Assembly: GCF_028858725.1 (NCBI RefSeq)
Contig: NC_084759.1
Span: forward strand, 89,462,889 to 89,526,888
DNA from: Colius striatus
Lineage: Eukaryota; Chordata; Aves; Coliiformes; Coliidae
Direction of reading: 5' to 3'
DNA length: 64,000 nt
The translations under genes were made by a program, and so were the position numbers. The notes below the pieces were generated by a model. It was not told where the DNA came from. It was given only the letters and a program-made list of their open reading frames with translations, and did not search any database. How positions within the stretch are numbered: position 1 is the first letter of the stretch; each line of letters opens with the position of its first letter. This document shows, piece after piece, positions 32,131-44,785 of the stretch.

Positions 32131-32934
32131 CATTTTTTCATGGACATTAAATGAAAACATTTCTGATATTCAGGAAGTGACCCAGTTCTGCACCACTGAT
32201 TTTTGTAGCTATCCCGTAAGGCTGCTGGCTGAAAGCTGTGTCTATGCAACCTTCCAAGTGCGGAGTGTCAACCAACTGGACAGGAGAGAGCACTGCCTCC
32301 TACTCCAGAACTCAAAACAAATAAAGCTCATCCAGCTGTATTTCAAAAAAATAATTCCATGTTTTGTATATATCTGACAAAACTGGCAACATTATACAGA
32401 CTACTGACTTGAAGACCACCTCTTTTGTATTTCTCTGTTTCTGGGCTGATGAGTTGGTTTCATCCATTTTTCCCCTTCAGAATTTCCCTTGGAAAAAGTA
32501 CTAGCTTAGCTGGTCATTTCTTTGTAAGGTAGTTAGAAATTTTAAGTCTTTCTTTGGGCAACTTCTCTCTCTTTTTTCTTTTTTTTTTTTTTTAATGTGA
32601 AGAGTTAGGTGATATAAATTTTTTACTGCTTTTATGTTTTTCTGTCTTGTTTTGAAACCATGACGGTTACACTTTCGGTTCCTAAATAAAATTTAAAACA
32701 ATTAACAGCCAAGTCACAAAGATAAATGGGTTGCACATAGACTAAGGAATAAACTTCAGATTTGTGATTTTTGTTTCTAATCTTGATGTAAATTTACACT
32801 ATTTATAAATACATATTTATTGCTTGAAAATATTTGTGAATGGAATGCTGTTATTTTTTCCAGATTACCTGCCATTGAAATTTTAAGGAGTTCTGTAATT
32901 TCAAACACTACTCCTATTACATTTTCTATATGTA

Positions 32935-32940
32935 AATAAA
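32935..32940 (+). terminator. Candidate KDM6A poly(A) signal AATAAA
   Basis: A canonical AATAAA about 805 nt after the stop, in the context tgtaaataaaactgc. The two alternatives are at 32,685-32,690 and 33,328-33,333. The sequence alone cannot decide which is used most. Confidence 0.45.
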
Positions 32941-33327
32941 ACTGCTTAGCATTGTACAGAAACTTTTATTAAAATTGTTTAATGTTTAAAGTTTTTCTAT
33001 TGTTTGAGTTTTAAAAAGATTTTATGTACAGTGCCCAGTTTTTGTTCTTTTTTGAATCTGATTATATATATTTTATATATACTCTTGTGCTTGTGTATAT
33101 ATATAATATATATAGAAACTCAAATATAAATATGTGTATAAAGATTTAGAGACTAAATTTTTCTCGTTTTAAGTTTTACATCTATGGTAGATTTGAGGTG
33201 TCTACTGTAAAGTATTGCTTACTAAAGTATGATTATTTTTAAAGAAATATATGGTATGTATCCTCAAGACATAGAATGACCTTCAGACTGGTTTATTGTT
33301 AAATTGCACTTTTTGCAATAACAGACC

Positions 33328-33333
33328 AATAAA
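33328..33333 (+). terminator. Candidate distal KDM6A poly(A) signal AATAAA
   Basis: AATAAA in the context gaccaataaatagttgc, about 1.2 kb after the stop. It is the last clear signal before the sequence becomes less obviously UTR-like. Confidence 0.35.
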
Positions 33334-33345
33334 TAGTTGCTGCCA

Positions 33346-36300
33346 AAATGTAGTAGTAGAAAATAAGTAATGGCTAAACTTTAAAGCTCTTCAAGAAAAT
33401 ACCGGCTTCGACAGGAAGTTTGGCACTAGTTTTAGGAGGATTGAAAAGGGTGAATTTGAGTTTGGCTGGGGATGTTCTTTAGAATTCAACCAAATTGCAA
33501 CTTCTATATTACAATATGTTTAAAAAGTTAAGAGTGAATCTTCTTGGCGTCATTGTTGACCCCAAAAAAGGACGTTGTTTTGTGGTATTCTATTGTATTT
33601 TCACATATTTTGTAATACGAATTCACTGGTAAATTTTTGAAGCACTAGGTTTATTTAGGACAAGTTTATAATATATCATTGTAACAGTTTGCAGTTTTAA
33701 TGATGGTATTTATTTTAAGTTGCTCCTTTCTCATTAGCTTCTTGAAAATGCATTAAATCAAAATTTCAAAATTGATAGCTTTCTTATCGATCAGAGTCGA
33801 CTGATGCGGAAGGTTCCGCATCGAACGATTTCTCATAATTTCTCATTAGTGGGGTATGTTAGTGATTGCATTGTTAAATTTTTTGTAATCAATGTGAAGT
33901 GTTAAAAGGCACAGAGCATGCTAATAGTTCCTTTCGAACAAAAAGAATCGCCTCTTACGTTGTAGCTTCAAACGGAGGGTGTTTTAATGAAGAATCGGTA
34001 CAGCCTGTCTAACGCTCTTACGACAGTTTAACCGTAGATACAAATGACTTTCTTGCTAGTTCTTACAACAGTTGGACAAAAGGGTATATAGAGATTAAAG
34101 AAAAGCATAACCAACGCTCTTGCCAGCAAAATTATCAACTAGCACTTAGGAAGCCAGTATTTGCAGTTCTGTAAAGAAGTAAGTCTCAGCTCTTGATAAC
34201 AAACTCTACAAATCATAATTTTTTACTTATGTATTTTATGCAGTCATAAATATTGTAATCTTGACAAACCATGCTGCAACTGAAAAGCTACTCCTTTACG
34301 GTAGTCTTAAACCCAAATAAAAGCAAGATAACTTACCTCAACTAATGGTAAACAAAAAGTCCTTGTTTCTCAGTGCTGTAAAAGAATATTGCTAACTAGG
34401 GAAAGAGCTACTGTGCGCTAATCAAAAGGGCTTTGTACCTTTCCTCCCCTTTGGAAAAGAGGATATGCCATTACCAAGGAAGAACATTTCTCTATCACCA
34501 GTGAACAAGCAGACCAAATCAGTAGAGCATCTGGCAGTATTGCTCGTTCTGCATGAAGGTTTTGTCACGAATTTGAGCTGCTCCAGGGCTTTAAGATGTT
34601 GCGGTTTTCATACTCCCTCGTTACACTATGCTCCTAACAGTTTTGATCTATGAGCTGCTATGATTTAGAATGCTTTTGTTTTGTTTTATTAAAAAAGCAC
34701 AAGTTAATATTTTAGCAATTGTAGTTATTACGAAGCACTTCTGCTTCTTAAATTATGAAGCTCATGATGCGAGTGAAACGTTTGTGGTCTCTGGATACTT
34801 CCAAGCGTTAGCAGTTGGGTGAGGTGAGGGGACAAGGGAGTCCTAAGCTTGAGCGGAGGGGACTGACTCGCTTTCCAGGGACACTCAGTCTTGGAGCACT
34901 TGGGCTCTACAGCTGAGACACACTCCAAGTGATTCTGATTTACTTGCGCCTACCAATTATTGTAGCAGGCAAATTAAAGATGGGAGTGTAAAAGGATGAA
35001 AAGAGCCAAAGAATTTATGAAAGATACAGACTAATAAAAAAAAGTAATTTGAGGATGGATGAAACCAGAGATGCAAATGGGTGTTAAAAAATAGTAAAAA
35101 GCTGAATTGAATGTGAGAGGGAATTAGAAATTAATAACACTTGCAACGGATCTTTGGATCTGAGAACTGTCCTGGAGGAGCCTAGCAACAAAGGCATCCC
35201 ATAAATGGGGAGAAAAATAGTCAACATGTTTCTGATCTTAAGTTGTTCCGTAAATATATTCAATAGGGCATTTGATTTTTAAGCTTGCCTTCAGCTACCT
35301 GGGACCAATATCTCTTCACTTTTTTTGAGAAATGAAGACCTACCAGCGATTAAATTTCAGTAGCGTTGGTAGCTATGTAAGAAGTATTTACAGAAAGGTC
35401 ACCAGGAAGTGGGAAGTACCTGGTGACAGAAAATTCCCCAAACTTCCAGGATCTATATGACAGACAATTAGTTCATTGTAAAGACAGAATGTCCTGAGCC
35501 TGCACCTTTCTAGTTAGAAGAAGGACATTCAAAGTAGTATTAAAATGATGTTGCTTTGCTTAGAGCACAGGTTGGCTCAGTTCAGCATAGTACAGCAGAT
35601 TCTTTGATAAGCAAAGCTTGGAGACTCCACAGTTGGTGCCATCCTGGCCACAAATACATTTCTTGATTAGGAGATGGAAGATTGCAAGGATTCAACTGAG
35701 ATGACAGGGAAGAGAATGCTCATCCTTTCTTGCTACCCTGATCCTGAGAACGTTCTCAAGTAAAAATGTTACTTTGTGGGCTAGGTAGGAAGAGGAGTTT
35801 CCAGCCTGAGCTTCCCTAAGTCAGAGTCATTTTGTCTGGATCCATAGCAGAGAGTCATGACCCAACGATTCAATAGCTGAGATGGGGCCAACAGATCAGG
35901 GTGATAGGGAAACTTCATTTTCTGTGGCTGCTTTAGCCAGTGTGGGAACCAGGCAGAGGAACCTATCTGACTGAGAGATCAGCAAATGATGCAGCATGGG
36001 GAAAGGCTGGTGAGGGTGACAGTTTACCCCAGGGACAGGTCAAAGCCAACCAGTATTGACTGCTTCCATGGTGTTGATGCTGACAGCAGCGATGCAGGTG
36101 ATGCCCAGACATGCTTAAGCTGAAGACAATGCTGAAGCTCAAGTTCAGGCAAGTTCAGTGCAGGGCTCCTAGCTGCAAGGCCTCATGGAGGAAAGCACGA
36201 GAGTCCAGGGAGGAGGCTGCTAGCAAGGCAGGCTCCAGGCCAGTCTCATTCTACTAAAAAGTCATTCCTCCAAGAAAGTGGGGAAGAAGGACACATTTGG

Positions 36301-39300
36301 TAAGGGGTGGTGGGGGAGAGGCAGAACATGACACATTTCTTTGTTGCTGCTGGGAGCTACATGCAAAGCTGAAGAAAATGGCAGATTGGGAGGGAGAGTG
36401 TCTCCTACACTGCCGGGGGCAGAGCTGAAACTGCTGAAGGTTCCAAGGGTTGGGATGCAGTGTGCCTAGGCGAGAAACAAGGGGACAGCCCTTGAGCCGC
36501 ACAGACTGGAAGAGAATGAGTGGATGCCATCTGCCGTGCTCTGGAGGAGTGGTATGTTACTGGATCAAGCCAGACACAGAGAGCAGGCCAGGCTCTGCCA
36601 TCACTTGTAGCAGCAGCAGTGGTGGTGATAACGGGGCAGGGATGGCCAGGAGAATTGTTAACAAGATGCCTGCCCGTTACAGGATTCAAAAGATTAGGTA
36701 TGAGGTGAGGTGCGTGTATCCCTGTTTACTTTGAGAAGCCATATAAGCAGAGGGGAGGGCTGGAGGAAGGGAAAAGGCATCTCACAGTGACAACAGCAGG
36801 GAGGGGCTTAGCTTCCAGCTTTGCTGCACGAGCAGCAGCATCAGTATTTTACAGGTTGATGCCAGCCCGTTGTTGCCGTGGGCCTTGTTAAAGCATTGAA
36901 GTACAATTGCTGGTGGCCCTGCCTGGGAAACAGTGGGGTACTGGGTACACATAGCAGTTAGGATACCTGCGTGGAGAGAGGGTGGAGGTGGGGTGGGAAC
37001 TGACTTACCGTTAAAGCCCGCTGCCTCCCTCCTGTGCTGTCCCCAAGGCAATGGGTCCTCTCTCACAGAAAGCAGCACACTTCAGTTTCTATCAGAACAG
37101 AGCACCACTCCTAAATGACACATCCTACAATTTTTTTCTGGTAAGAGATGTTTTCAGGTCTGGTTTAAAAGTGCATTGTTGCCCAGGATGTGACACATTT
37201 GAGACTGAAGGTGATGATCGAAAAGGGAGACTAAGCCAGAATGGGCTTGGAGAGAGCAATATAAAAGTAGCAAAGCCCAGGCAATTGGTTAATTGATGGA
37301 CTATAATGGTTAAACAAATGGGCTGAAGCGCTGACTCCTTTAATTCATGGAGCTGGGAAATGCTCGAAAGAATCCCACCCAAAGCCAGGCTGTACAACCC
37401 TGACATTGCCAGAGCCCATGGGCACCCTGGAATGTGATATGAAAGAGCTGACTGTAAAGTATATGTAAATATTAATCATTGAAAGGAGCAGAAAGAAGGC
37501 CATAAGACTGAGAGAAATAGTGTAAGATGTGTCCAGTGGTGTGAGCTATCACTTTTTTAGCTGCACAGGCACAAGAGAAAGCTGAACAGGAATAAAGAAT
37601 ATTTTTGGCCCTTTCCTCTCTACTTTCATCACCAAATCAGTGGGGAAATTGAGTAGTCCTTGAGGAAACTGGACTTTTTTTGCGGCAGCGGTCAAGCATC
37701 TTAGGTTTTGAGGCCATACGCAAAGTGCAACGTGTAGCTCATGTCCTGACTGCTGCTGGAGTTTCAATCTGTTCAGCTGTAAAATAGTTTAAGATTCTGA
37801 GGGCTTTTTCTATTATATAACTAACAGCATGCTGTCCCATGGGTTGGATGACCTTTGCAGCAGTAACTTGAAGGTTACAGCACCTGGAGAAGGCCAAGGG
37901 GTGGGTAGTGGGTGAAGGATTTGGTTGCTTCCTGTCTGACACAGAGGTTTTTTGGGTTGGGAATGCAGAAGGATTTTTTAAGGGCAGTAGCACTGGGCAG
38001 GGTGTCCAGTGCAACATGAGAAGAGAGTCTGCTGCTGTTTGGTTCCAGTGGTCCAAAGCCACCTTGAAAAGCACATATCTTCATAGCTGAAGATCTGGAA
38101 ACGTATTCCAGGGGCTCAGGAGCTGCTGACAGGCTCAGGGCAGATTTACAGCTATGTATTTATGTGCAGGACCTTGTCTTGGTCATGAGGTGCCAGTGTT
38201 ATCTCTGCTGTCCTGGATTAAATGCTAATTATCCAGGGATGTATTCATTGCAAACAGAGCAGCTCTGCCAACTCCTGTGTTGGATGTCAGGAGGAAGGAG
38301 GAGTGAGGGGAAGCTGGCTCTATTGGGCAGTGGAGAGCAAATTACACTGGCCCTGCTTGAATCCCCTGTGATGTAAAAGCCTTTTAGTAGCACAACAGCA
38401 GTTTGTCCCAAGTCCTGCTAGATGAGGGCCCAGAGCAGGGCTGGCTCACCTCCCCTGGGACTAGCTTGGGACTGTTGCTTCTTAAGCTTCCCAGGCTGAT
38501 GCAAGCCTGAAAGTGTTGTGAAAGTATGTGGTAAGGTAAGTTTTTAGGTGACAAAGAGATCATGATTACACTTGAGGAGGCAGAGGTGCTTGTGTACCTT
38601 AGGGGTGCTGATAGGCAGCCCTCAGATAAGGGTGAGGGTAGCTGCCACCTGGCTGGCAAATGCAAAACTAAAAGATAAAGAATGAGTTTCAGTGACAGGC
38701 TGACTGAGTATAATGTTGCTGAGAAAAGGTGGTGTGGGCTTCATCCCGAGCACTCACATTGCACAATGCTAACATGTTTTGCAGCAAAATGTTGTCCAAG
38801 AATCAGCTTACAGCTAATCATGGCTGGTGGAAATTTTAGGAGAAAAGGGCCTCATCTTTATTTTGATTAAGTTTCTTTCATCATTATCCATCACAGCACT
38901 CAAATGCAACAAGAGATTTGCCTATTCCTAAACATGGGTGAGGGAAAATGCTGTGTCAGTCTGCACAGAGTCATGTTTGTAACCATGTGGTTGTAAGTAA
39001 ACTTGCAGCCTGGCATTTAAATCCTACTTTTTTTAATCCTTCAATTTTCAGCTTTTACCCAGTGTGTGCCAATCAGAAGTTCTACAAGGTTATCTCTGAG
39101 ACAGGTAAAGCAGAAAGCATTTCCCTCGAAAAAGAAAAAAGAATAGGGGGAAAAAAAAATCAGTGTTTTTGGTAAGTGTACTAGAGGTGCAAGTATACAA
39201 TTTTTCAAAGGTGGGAAACCAAGAAGAAAAGGAGCAAGGTCTGGACACGCAAAAAATTAATTTGAACAAGTGCTCAGTGATCTGCCCTAGCTGTGGTTAA

Positions 39301-42300
39301 CAGAGAAACGATACATGTGTGAGTAGTTGACAATACCCTTGAAAAGCCACTTCTTCAGTAGCTACAAAGTAAAAAGCAAAGGTAGAATGAGTTTTCCACC
39401 GCTGAACAAAATGCGTTGCAATTATCATAAGTGCAACTTCAGCTCCTAATTTTCAAAATCAGTGCAAAATACTGTTTACAAAGCTCAATGGAGCCTTTAG
39501 CAATTATTACTGTGTTACGGAGAATACCACAGATAATGCTGTCTGTGGCTTATTTGCACAATTATGAGATGGGAGAACATAAAACAGCGTATGGATGAAG
39601 TGCTGCTGTGTTTGAATAGGTATTTGATTGCCCCATGTGTGCCAGAGAACGGTTATTTCAGCTCTCTCTGGTGTTTCTCCAGCCTGCCAGTCCCACTGGC
39701 CCCAGCTGAGTAGGAGCCCGAGGGCCTACCAGCATAGCCCACAGCTTGTCTTTTTCCCCTCTGGGCCATAGCCACAAGATGTTTTGGGGTGATTCTGGAC
39801 AACACTAAGTCATGCATTAACGTGGAGACCATGTTAGAAAATATCAATTTGGCTTTCAGTATGGAAATGTTCCAAGCTCCTGATCTCCCCACCTCCTCAC
39901 CAACTCCTCTTTCTCAGCAGTTCACCCAGGGGTGCTGGCTGCTGAAGGAGGCTGCTGGGGCAGCTCAGCACCTTCTCCCCTCACTGCTAACCACCAGACA
40001 GGTCGATGAGTGCTGCCAGGCAGAGAACACAGAGTCCTGTGAGGAAAAACACTGAGTTCTGCCGAGAAAGTGTCTTGGGAAGGAATAGGGAAGCTCGTGC
40101 TGGCAGATTTTGGCACCTGGAGGGAGGATAGAGGGGTGGAGAATCTTGCTTGATTGTTTCCTTTCCTCCCTGCCAGTGATTACCCATATTTAACACTTCT
40201 GCCTTCAGAGCAAAGCCCCCGGGAGCTACAAGGACAGTGGATAGAGGGCATCAGTGGATATACAAGTTAAGAAAATGGGGGTTTCTGTGGCTGGGGATAA
40301 CAGAAGTGCATTTCTTCTCATTTTCCAGAAGCTGGGTGGTGAAAACACAGAAAAAAAATCTTATATATATAGAGAGAGCTGCTCACTGCTCTGTGACTTT
40401 TTTTTTTTTTGGACCTCCTTCCTCCTCCAGTTACTTTGGCAAGCTATTGATCTGCCATAGAAGAAACCCTCTTTCTCTCTATTCTGGCAAATCTCCTTGC
40501 TTCTTGAATGTCTTGTATGCTTTATGTGCTCATTGTGGTGCTTTACAGTGGTTGTACTCGTCTCTCCTCCTCAAAATATGTTACCTTCTCTCAACATTTG
40601 TCTCCATACTGTCACTGCCAAGCAGCTTTAGTGTAGCCTTTCTATGCATTGACATTCTCCTTGTGTCAGCTGTGCTAATCACCTTTTCTCCGTAATTAAC
40701 ACTCAAAGGGGAGGAAGAGTTTGAGTTTGAGGAGTAGTTTGTTATTAGAAGAAACTTCGAGTCTGGAGGATATAATGAAGCAATTAGCTCAATACCATAC
40801 ACAGATCTGGGCCTGTCACTGGCAATGGCAAATCCACTGGCAGATAAGAAGGAGTTATTTTAAAAATAGGAATTTATCTGTTGTATTTCAAGGTGACTCA
40901 TTTGCTTGGGCTGTCTGAGAAAGCATTGCCTTAAAGTTTTAAAAACCATGAAGGCTTAATGTCCCTCTGATGCTCCTCCACCTTAGTCCCCATTACTGAA
41001 ATGCTGTTTTAAATGTTGGTTTAGTTTGAATTACTCTGTGATTCTTTATTTGTCTTCTTCATGTTTGCCTCTTTCCATACTAAAATGCTCTGACTAGTGT
41101 CATCACTGCCCTGCTTCACAGGTCACATCTTTCCCTCCCCTGCCTCCATCCTTTGCACTCCAAGTTATCAACCTGAAAATCTCCATGCTTCATCCTCACT
41201 TGTTCAAATGGAGCTTACGGTCTTACACACACATGTGCATGGCTACTTTTCCTCCTCTCCTACAGCCCTTGCAGCGTGCTCCCTTGTCTGGGATGTGCTC
41301 CACACATGGGAGAGCATCTTCTTCCTCTTGGTGATCACCTATGGGTGCTCTTGACCTGCTTCCTCATGTCTCAGTTTGGGTTTAGATGACTTAATGGTTC
41401 AAATCTTTCCATTTAATATGTGCAGTTGCTGGGTAGTGACAGAATCTGAGCTCAGCAGGCACAGGCCACTCCTGCTTCCAAAGAGGTTGCGAAAGGGCTG
41501 TGGGATACGAGCTTTGCCACAGGAGATGTTGTTTTATTATGGCCTTTTTCCTCTGAGATCTGCAGTAGTTATCAGGTTAGCAGGGGAAGGAAAATGTGAT
41601 CCAATTAATAGAAAATGGATTAAAAAGGGTTGTATATGCATTTTTTTGCAATGCAAACTCCTTCACAGTTTTTGCTCCTCTAATGTATTTGCTGCTTCCC
41701 TCTGGAAGGCAAGTTCCCCTGAGCAAGAGCTTATATCAACTGACATGGGATAGGACCAGCAGAAGCCCTGCACCTTGTGCCACAAAGTCCCTGCCACACT
41801 CCCTTAATTAAATTGGAATTGAGGACATAACATTTTGGGTAATTACTACTTTTTCTTCATTAGTCTCTTCATAATCTGCTTTTGTCTCCTCTGGTGTGCA
41901 TCCAGTGAAAGTTTCACCCCAGGCACCTCTACAGGCTTGGCAACTTCTAGGAAATAGTTTGTCTTCCCACTTATAAGCTGCCAAAGGAGCGTGGGGCGAG
42001 GTGATGCCTACGAAGAGCTCCTCTGCAGCCAGGACCCTGGGGGACAGCAGTGACCTGGCAGCTAATGCTGATGGCAACAGGGCCATTCCCCTGGAGCAAA
42101 CAGGGTGACAGCTACACTTCATCTCAGGGTGGAGAATAGTGGCCTCCCTTCCCTGGCTGTTTGCCCCAGGCAGAGCTGGGCAAGCATCACTGGGTGCTCA
42201 TAGAACTCCTCTTTCTTTTCAGTTCAGAAAACAGAGACCTCTGCTTCTGGAACAAGTAATTGCCTCTTAACAAGCAAGCTGAGTTCTCAGTGGCCCTCCT

Positions 42301-43393
42301 GGAGAAATGACTCAACTTCCATGAATGTAGGGGAGTGAGGATGGTTGAAGAAAAAGCAACCTTACAACCACAAAAAAAACTCCACAATTGTCTGGGGTAA
42401 GACATCGAGAGAGCAAGACCATGGTAGCTAATCTCTCTAAACACCCAAGGAGGACATGAGGAAACAGGAGGAGAGCCAGGTTCCTGAGGTACCAGCTTTC
42501 ACCAGGGAGGAGAGCAAATTGCCCCAGCTCGAGGTTTCCAAACACTAAAAAGTAAATAAACATCAGGAGAACTCTCTCGGACCTTTTTAAATCTATGAGA
42601 GGAGACAAACTTGTACTAATCCATGTACAGCCACTGAAAGTTGTTTCAGATGTTGATATGAAAGGTCTCTCAAGGGGAAACCTTTGAAGTTAAACCAGAG
42701 TCATTTTTGCCTGATGACTTGCTTTTGATTATGATGAAGGTTTGTTCTGAATGAACATTTCCAGGCACACAAAGTGACTAGGCTGGCAAACTAACACTTT
42801 AATGGACCTGGGATCTCAAAGCTCCCATGCACCATTACATGGTGCGGTCTCCCTCCCACTCATAACACATGTTAAGATGGTTTCCCTGAACCAGAATAAG
42901 CTATTTCCTTCAAGTCAGAGGGTTTTGTTTTTTTCTCTAAAAGGACATATCAGTGGAAAATTAGGGTGTTTCCTTGAGAAGGCAGTGAGTCATAGGTACC
43001 TATGTTGCAATAGCTTTATTCATAAATATTGTTATTCACATATTTAATTTTATGGACATAGCAAAGCTAAAGATTTCTTTTCCACTGAGGAAGATGCTTC
43101 CTTGGTCATCTTAAATAGGCACCTGGCCACAAGCGGGCACGTTGCTTCAGGAGGACCAGCCCTCCCATTTGAAATTAATTTAGGCTCACATATTGGGGCA
43201 AATCTCTGGTGCTGTATTTGGGGAGGAATGTAAGAACCAAGTTCAAGAAGGATCCTGCTCCTGTTGTGTCCTCCCATTACCCTACAATCCCTGACATGAG
43301 GATTACCTCCTCAGTCACCTCTCTTCATAATCACGTCTTGCAAGGCTGACCTCCCATGGGAAAATCCTTCCACACCTCTGGCCATCTGGTTAT
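33346..43393. other. Intergenic DNA between KDM6A and the solo LTR
   Basis: No supported gene. The first kilobase is AT-rich and unusually CpG-retaining, with a perfect palindrome (33,803-33,822). From about 34,500 base composition rises in GC. Many short ORFs exist on both strands (for example a 152-codon frame at 40,237-40,695), but none has a domain, splice support or protein-like composition. A T12 run lies near 40,398. I recognised no repeat family here. Confidence 0.7.
33803..33822. repeat. Perfect 20-bp palindromic hairpin site
   Basis: GATGCGGAAGGTTCCGCATC: two 9-base arms pair perfectly around a GG centre. It sits in CpG-containing sequence about 470 bp past the last KDM6A poly(A) candidate. 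Function is unknown. Confidence 0.6.
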
Positions 43394-43394
43394 C

Positions 43395-43398
43395 CCAT
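43395..43398 (+). repeat. Left part of the LTR target-site duplication
   Basis: ccat immediately before the LTR matches ccat at 44,555-44,558 after it. The fifth base differs (c against g). Confidence 0.6.
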
Positions 43399-43789
43399 TG
43401 TAGTGGTTTTGCCCAGGCCAGATTTTTGGTAGCCAGGGGAAGAGATACAGGGGTGGCTTTTTTAAACAAAGCTCTGCCAGAAGCTTCCCCTGTAGCTGAT
43501 AGGGCTAATGCCAGTCAATTCTAAGATGGACCCACAGCTGACCCAGGCCTTGCCAATTAGTGACTGAGGTAATGCCTCTGTGAATGACATATTTGAGAAG
43601 AAGAAGAAGTTGCTGTGCAGTTGCTAAACTGCAGCAGCAGCAGGGAGTGAGAATGTGAAAACATCTCTGCAGACACCAAGGTCAGAGGAAAAGGAGGGAG
43701 AGGAGGATGCTTAGGCCCTGAAATAAAGACTTCCCTGTGACCTGTGGTGAGGACCATGGTGAGGCAGCTGTGCCCCTGCAGTCCATGGA

Positions 43790-44190
43790 GGCCACCAGGG
43801 AGAAGAGACTCACTTGCAGCCCATGGAGGAGCCCACGCTGGAGCAGGTGGATGCCTGAAGGAGACTGTGACTCCGTGGGAAGCTCACCATGGAGCAAGTT
43901 CCTGGCAGGACCTGGGAGCCTGTGTGGAGAGGAGCCCACACCAGAGCAGTTTTGCTGTCAGGGCTTGTGATCCTGTGAGGGACTCAGGCTGGAGCAGTCA
44001 GTATCTAAAGGACTGTTCTCCTGGTGGATGAACCACATTGGGGCAGGGTGTGAGGAGCTGCTGCTGTAGGAGGCCCCATGCTGGAGCAGTTCGTGAGGAA
44101 CTGCAGCCCATGGGAAGGACCCACACTGGGGAAATTCACGAGGGACTGTCTCCTGTGGGAGGGACCCCACAGTGTAGCAGTGGAAAGTGT
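43790..44190 (+). repeat. Diverged ~48-bp tandem array inside the LTR
   Basis: About eight imperfect units, each with a gag-cccac-ctggagcag-like core. The cores start near 43,841, 43,892, 43,944, 43,992, 44,040, 44,084, 44,129 and 44,175, giving steps of 51, 52, 48, 48, 44, 45 and 46. It lies in the U3-like part, where enhancer repeats are common in retroviruses (family knowledge). Functional role is inferred. Confidence 0.75.
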
Positions 44191-44379
44191 GATGAGGCCT
44201 TCCCCTGAGAAGAAACATCAGCAAAGTTCATCTGTATTTAACCTACCACAACCACCATTCCCCATCCCCTGCATTGCTGGGAGGAAAAGAAGAAGGAGAG
44301 TCCTGGGAAGAGGGAGGGGTGGGGGGAGACGTTTTAAGATTCAATTTAATTTCTCAAATCCCTATTCTGATTGTTCATT

Positions 44380-44385
44380 AATAAA
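44380..44385 (+). terminator. LTR poly(A) signal AATAAA
   Basis: A canonical AATAAA in ttaataaatcaaacc, followed by a T-rich/C-rich stretch, inside the solo LTR. Confidence 0.6.
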
Positions 44386-44760
44386 TCAAACCTTTTTCTC
44401 CCTCAGTTGAGTCTGTTTTGCCCATGACGCTAATTTCTGAGCAATCTCTGTCCTCAACTCACGAACGGTTCATTATATTTCTCCCTCTCTCTTGTCCAGT
44501 TTAGGACGGAGAGTGATATTATGACTTGGTAGACACCTGGCTAAACCACTACAGCCATTTTCCTCTGTGCAGTGCTGAAAACCCAAGTCTTTCCAGGCTC
44601 CTTTGGCAGGCTGAGCTCCCCAGAGCCCCTGCTCTTCCTTTGGTTTTCCCCCCATGACGACCTGCTGTCCACACCCTGCTCAGGGTTTCTCACTCACACC
44701 CACTAGGTAGTTTTGTCATCAAACCCATTATTTGCCAGCTTTCCTACAGAACAGCATCAA

Positions 44761-44785
44761 AGGTGAGATGAGGTGAGGTGAGGTG
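44761..44785 (+). repeat. (AGGTG)n-like microsatellite
   Basis: Five-base repeats of the type gaggt, about five units with one variant. Confidence 0.75.

Larger units (their letters stand above)
32131..33345 (+). other. KDM6A: KDM6A 3' untranslated region
   Basis: AT-rich sequence follows the stop. Candidate AATAAA poly(A) signals lie at 32,685-32,690, 32,935-32,940 and 33,328-33,333. AU-rich pentamers (ATTTA) cluster near 32,800-32,825, a T15 run is at 32,579-32,593, and TA-rich repeats span about 33,063-33,115. Much of it resembles the mammalian KDM6A 3'UTR as I recall it, so the UTR is probably under constraint. The end is set just past the third AATAAA. The true end could be either of the later two signals. 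Confidence 0.6.
43399..44553 (+). mobile_element. Solo ERV long terminal repeat, 1,155 bp
   Basis: The element begins TGTAGTGGTTT and ends AAACCACTACA, an 11-bp perfect terminal inverted repeat with the TG...CA ends of retroviral LTRs. Flanks are cccat (43,394-43,398) and gccat (44,554-44,558), a 5-bp target duplication with one mismatch. An AATAAA at 44,380-44,385, about 170 bp before the 3' end, fits an R/U5 layout and sets the plus orientation. There is no internal gag/pol/env or second LTR nearby, so it is a solo LTR left by recombination. A 5-bp duplication fits ERVL-type or some other avian ERV groups. Confidence 0.85.

Noticed and set aside
40237..40695. 152-codon plus-strand open frame, the longest in the intergenic region
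   Set aside because: No domain or conserved motif, low-complexity F and S runs produced by T-rich sequence, no splice or promoter context, and other frames are open at the same place. Chance frame.
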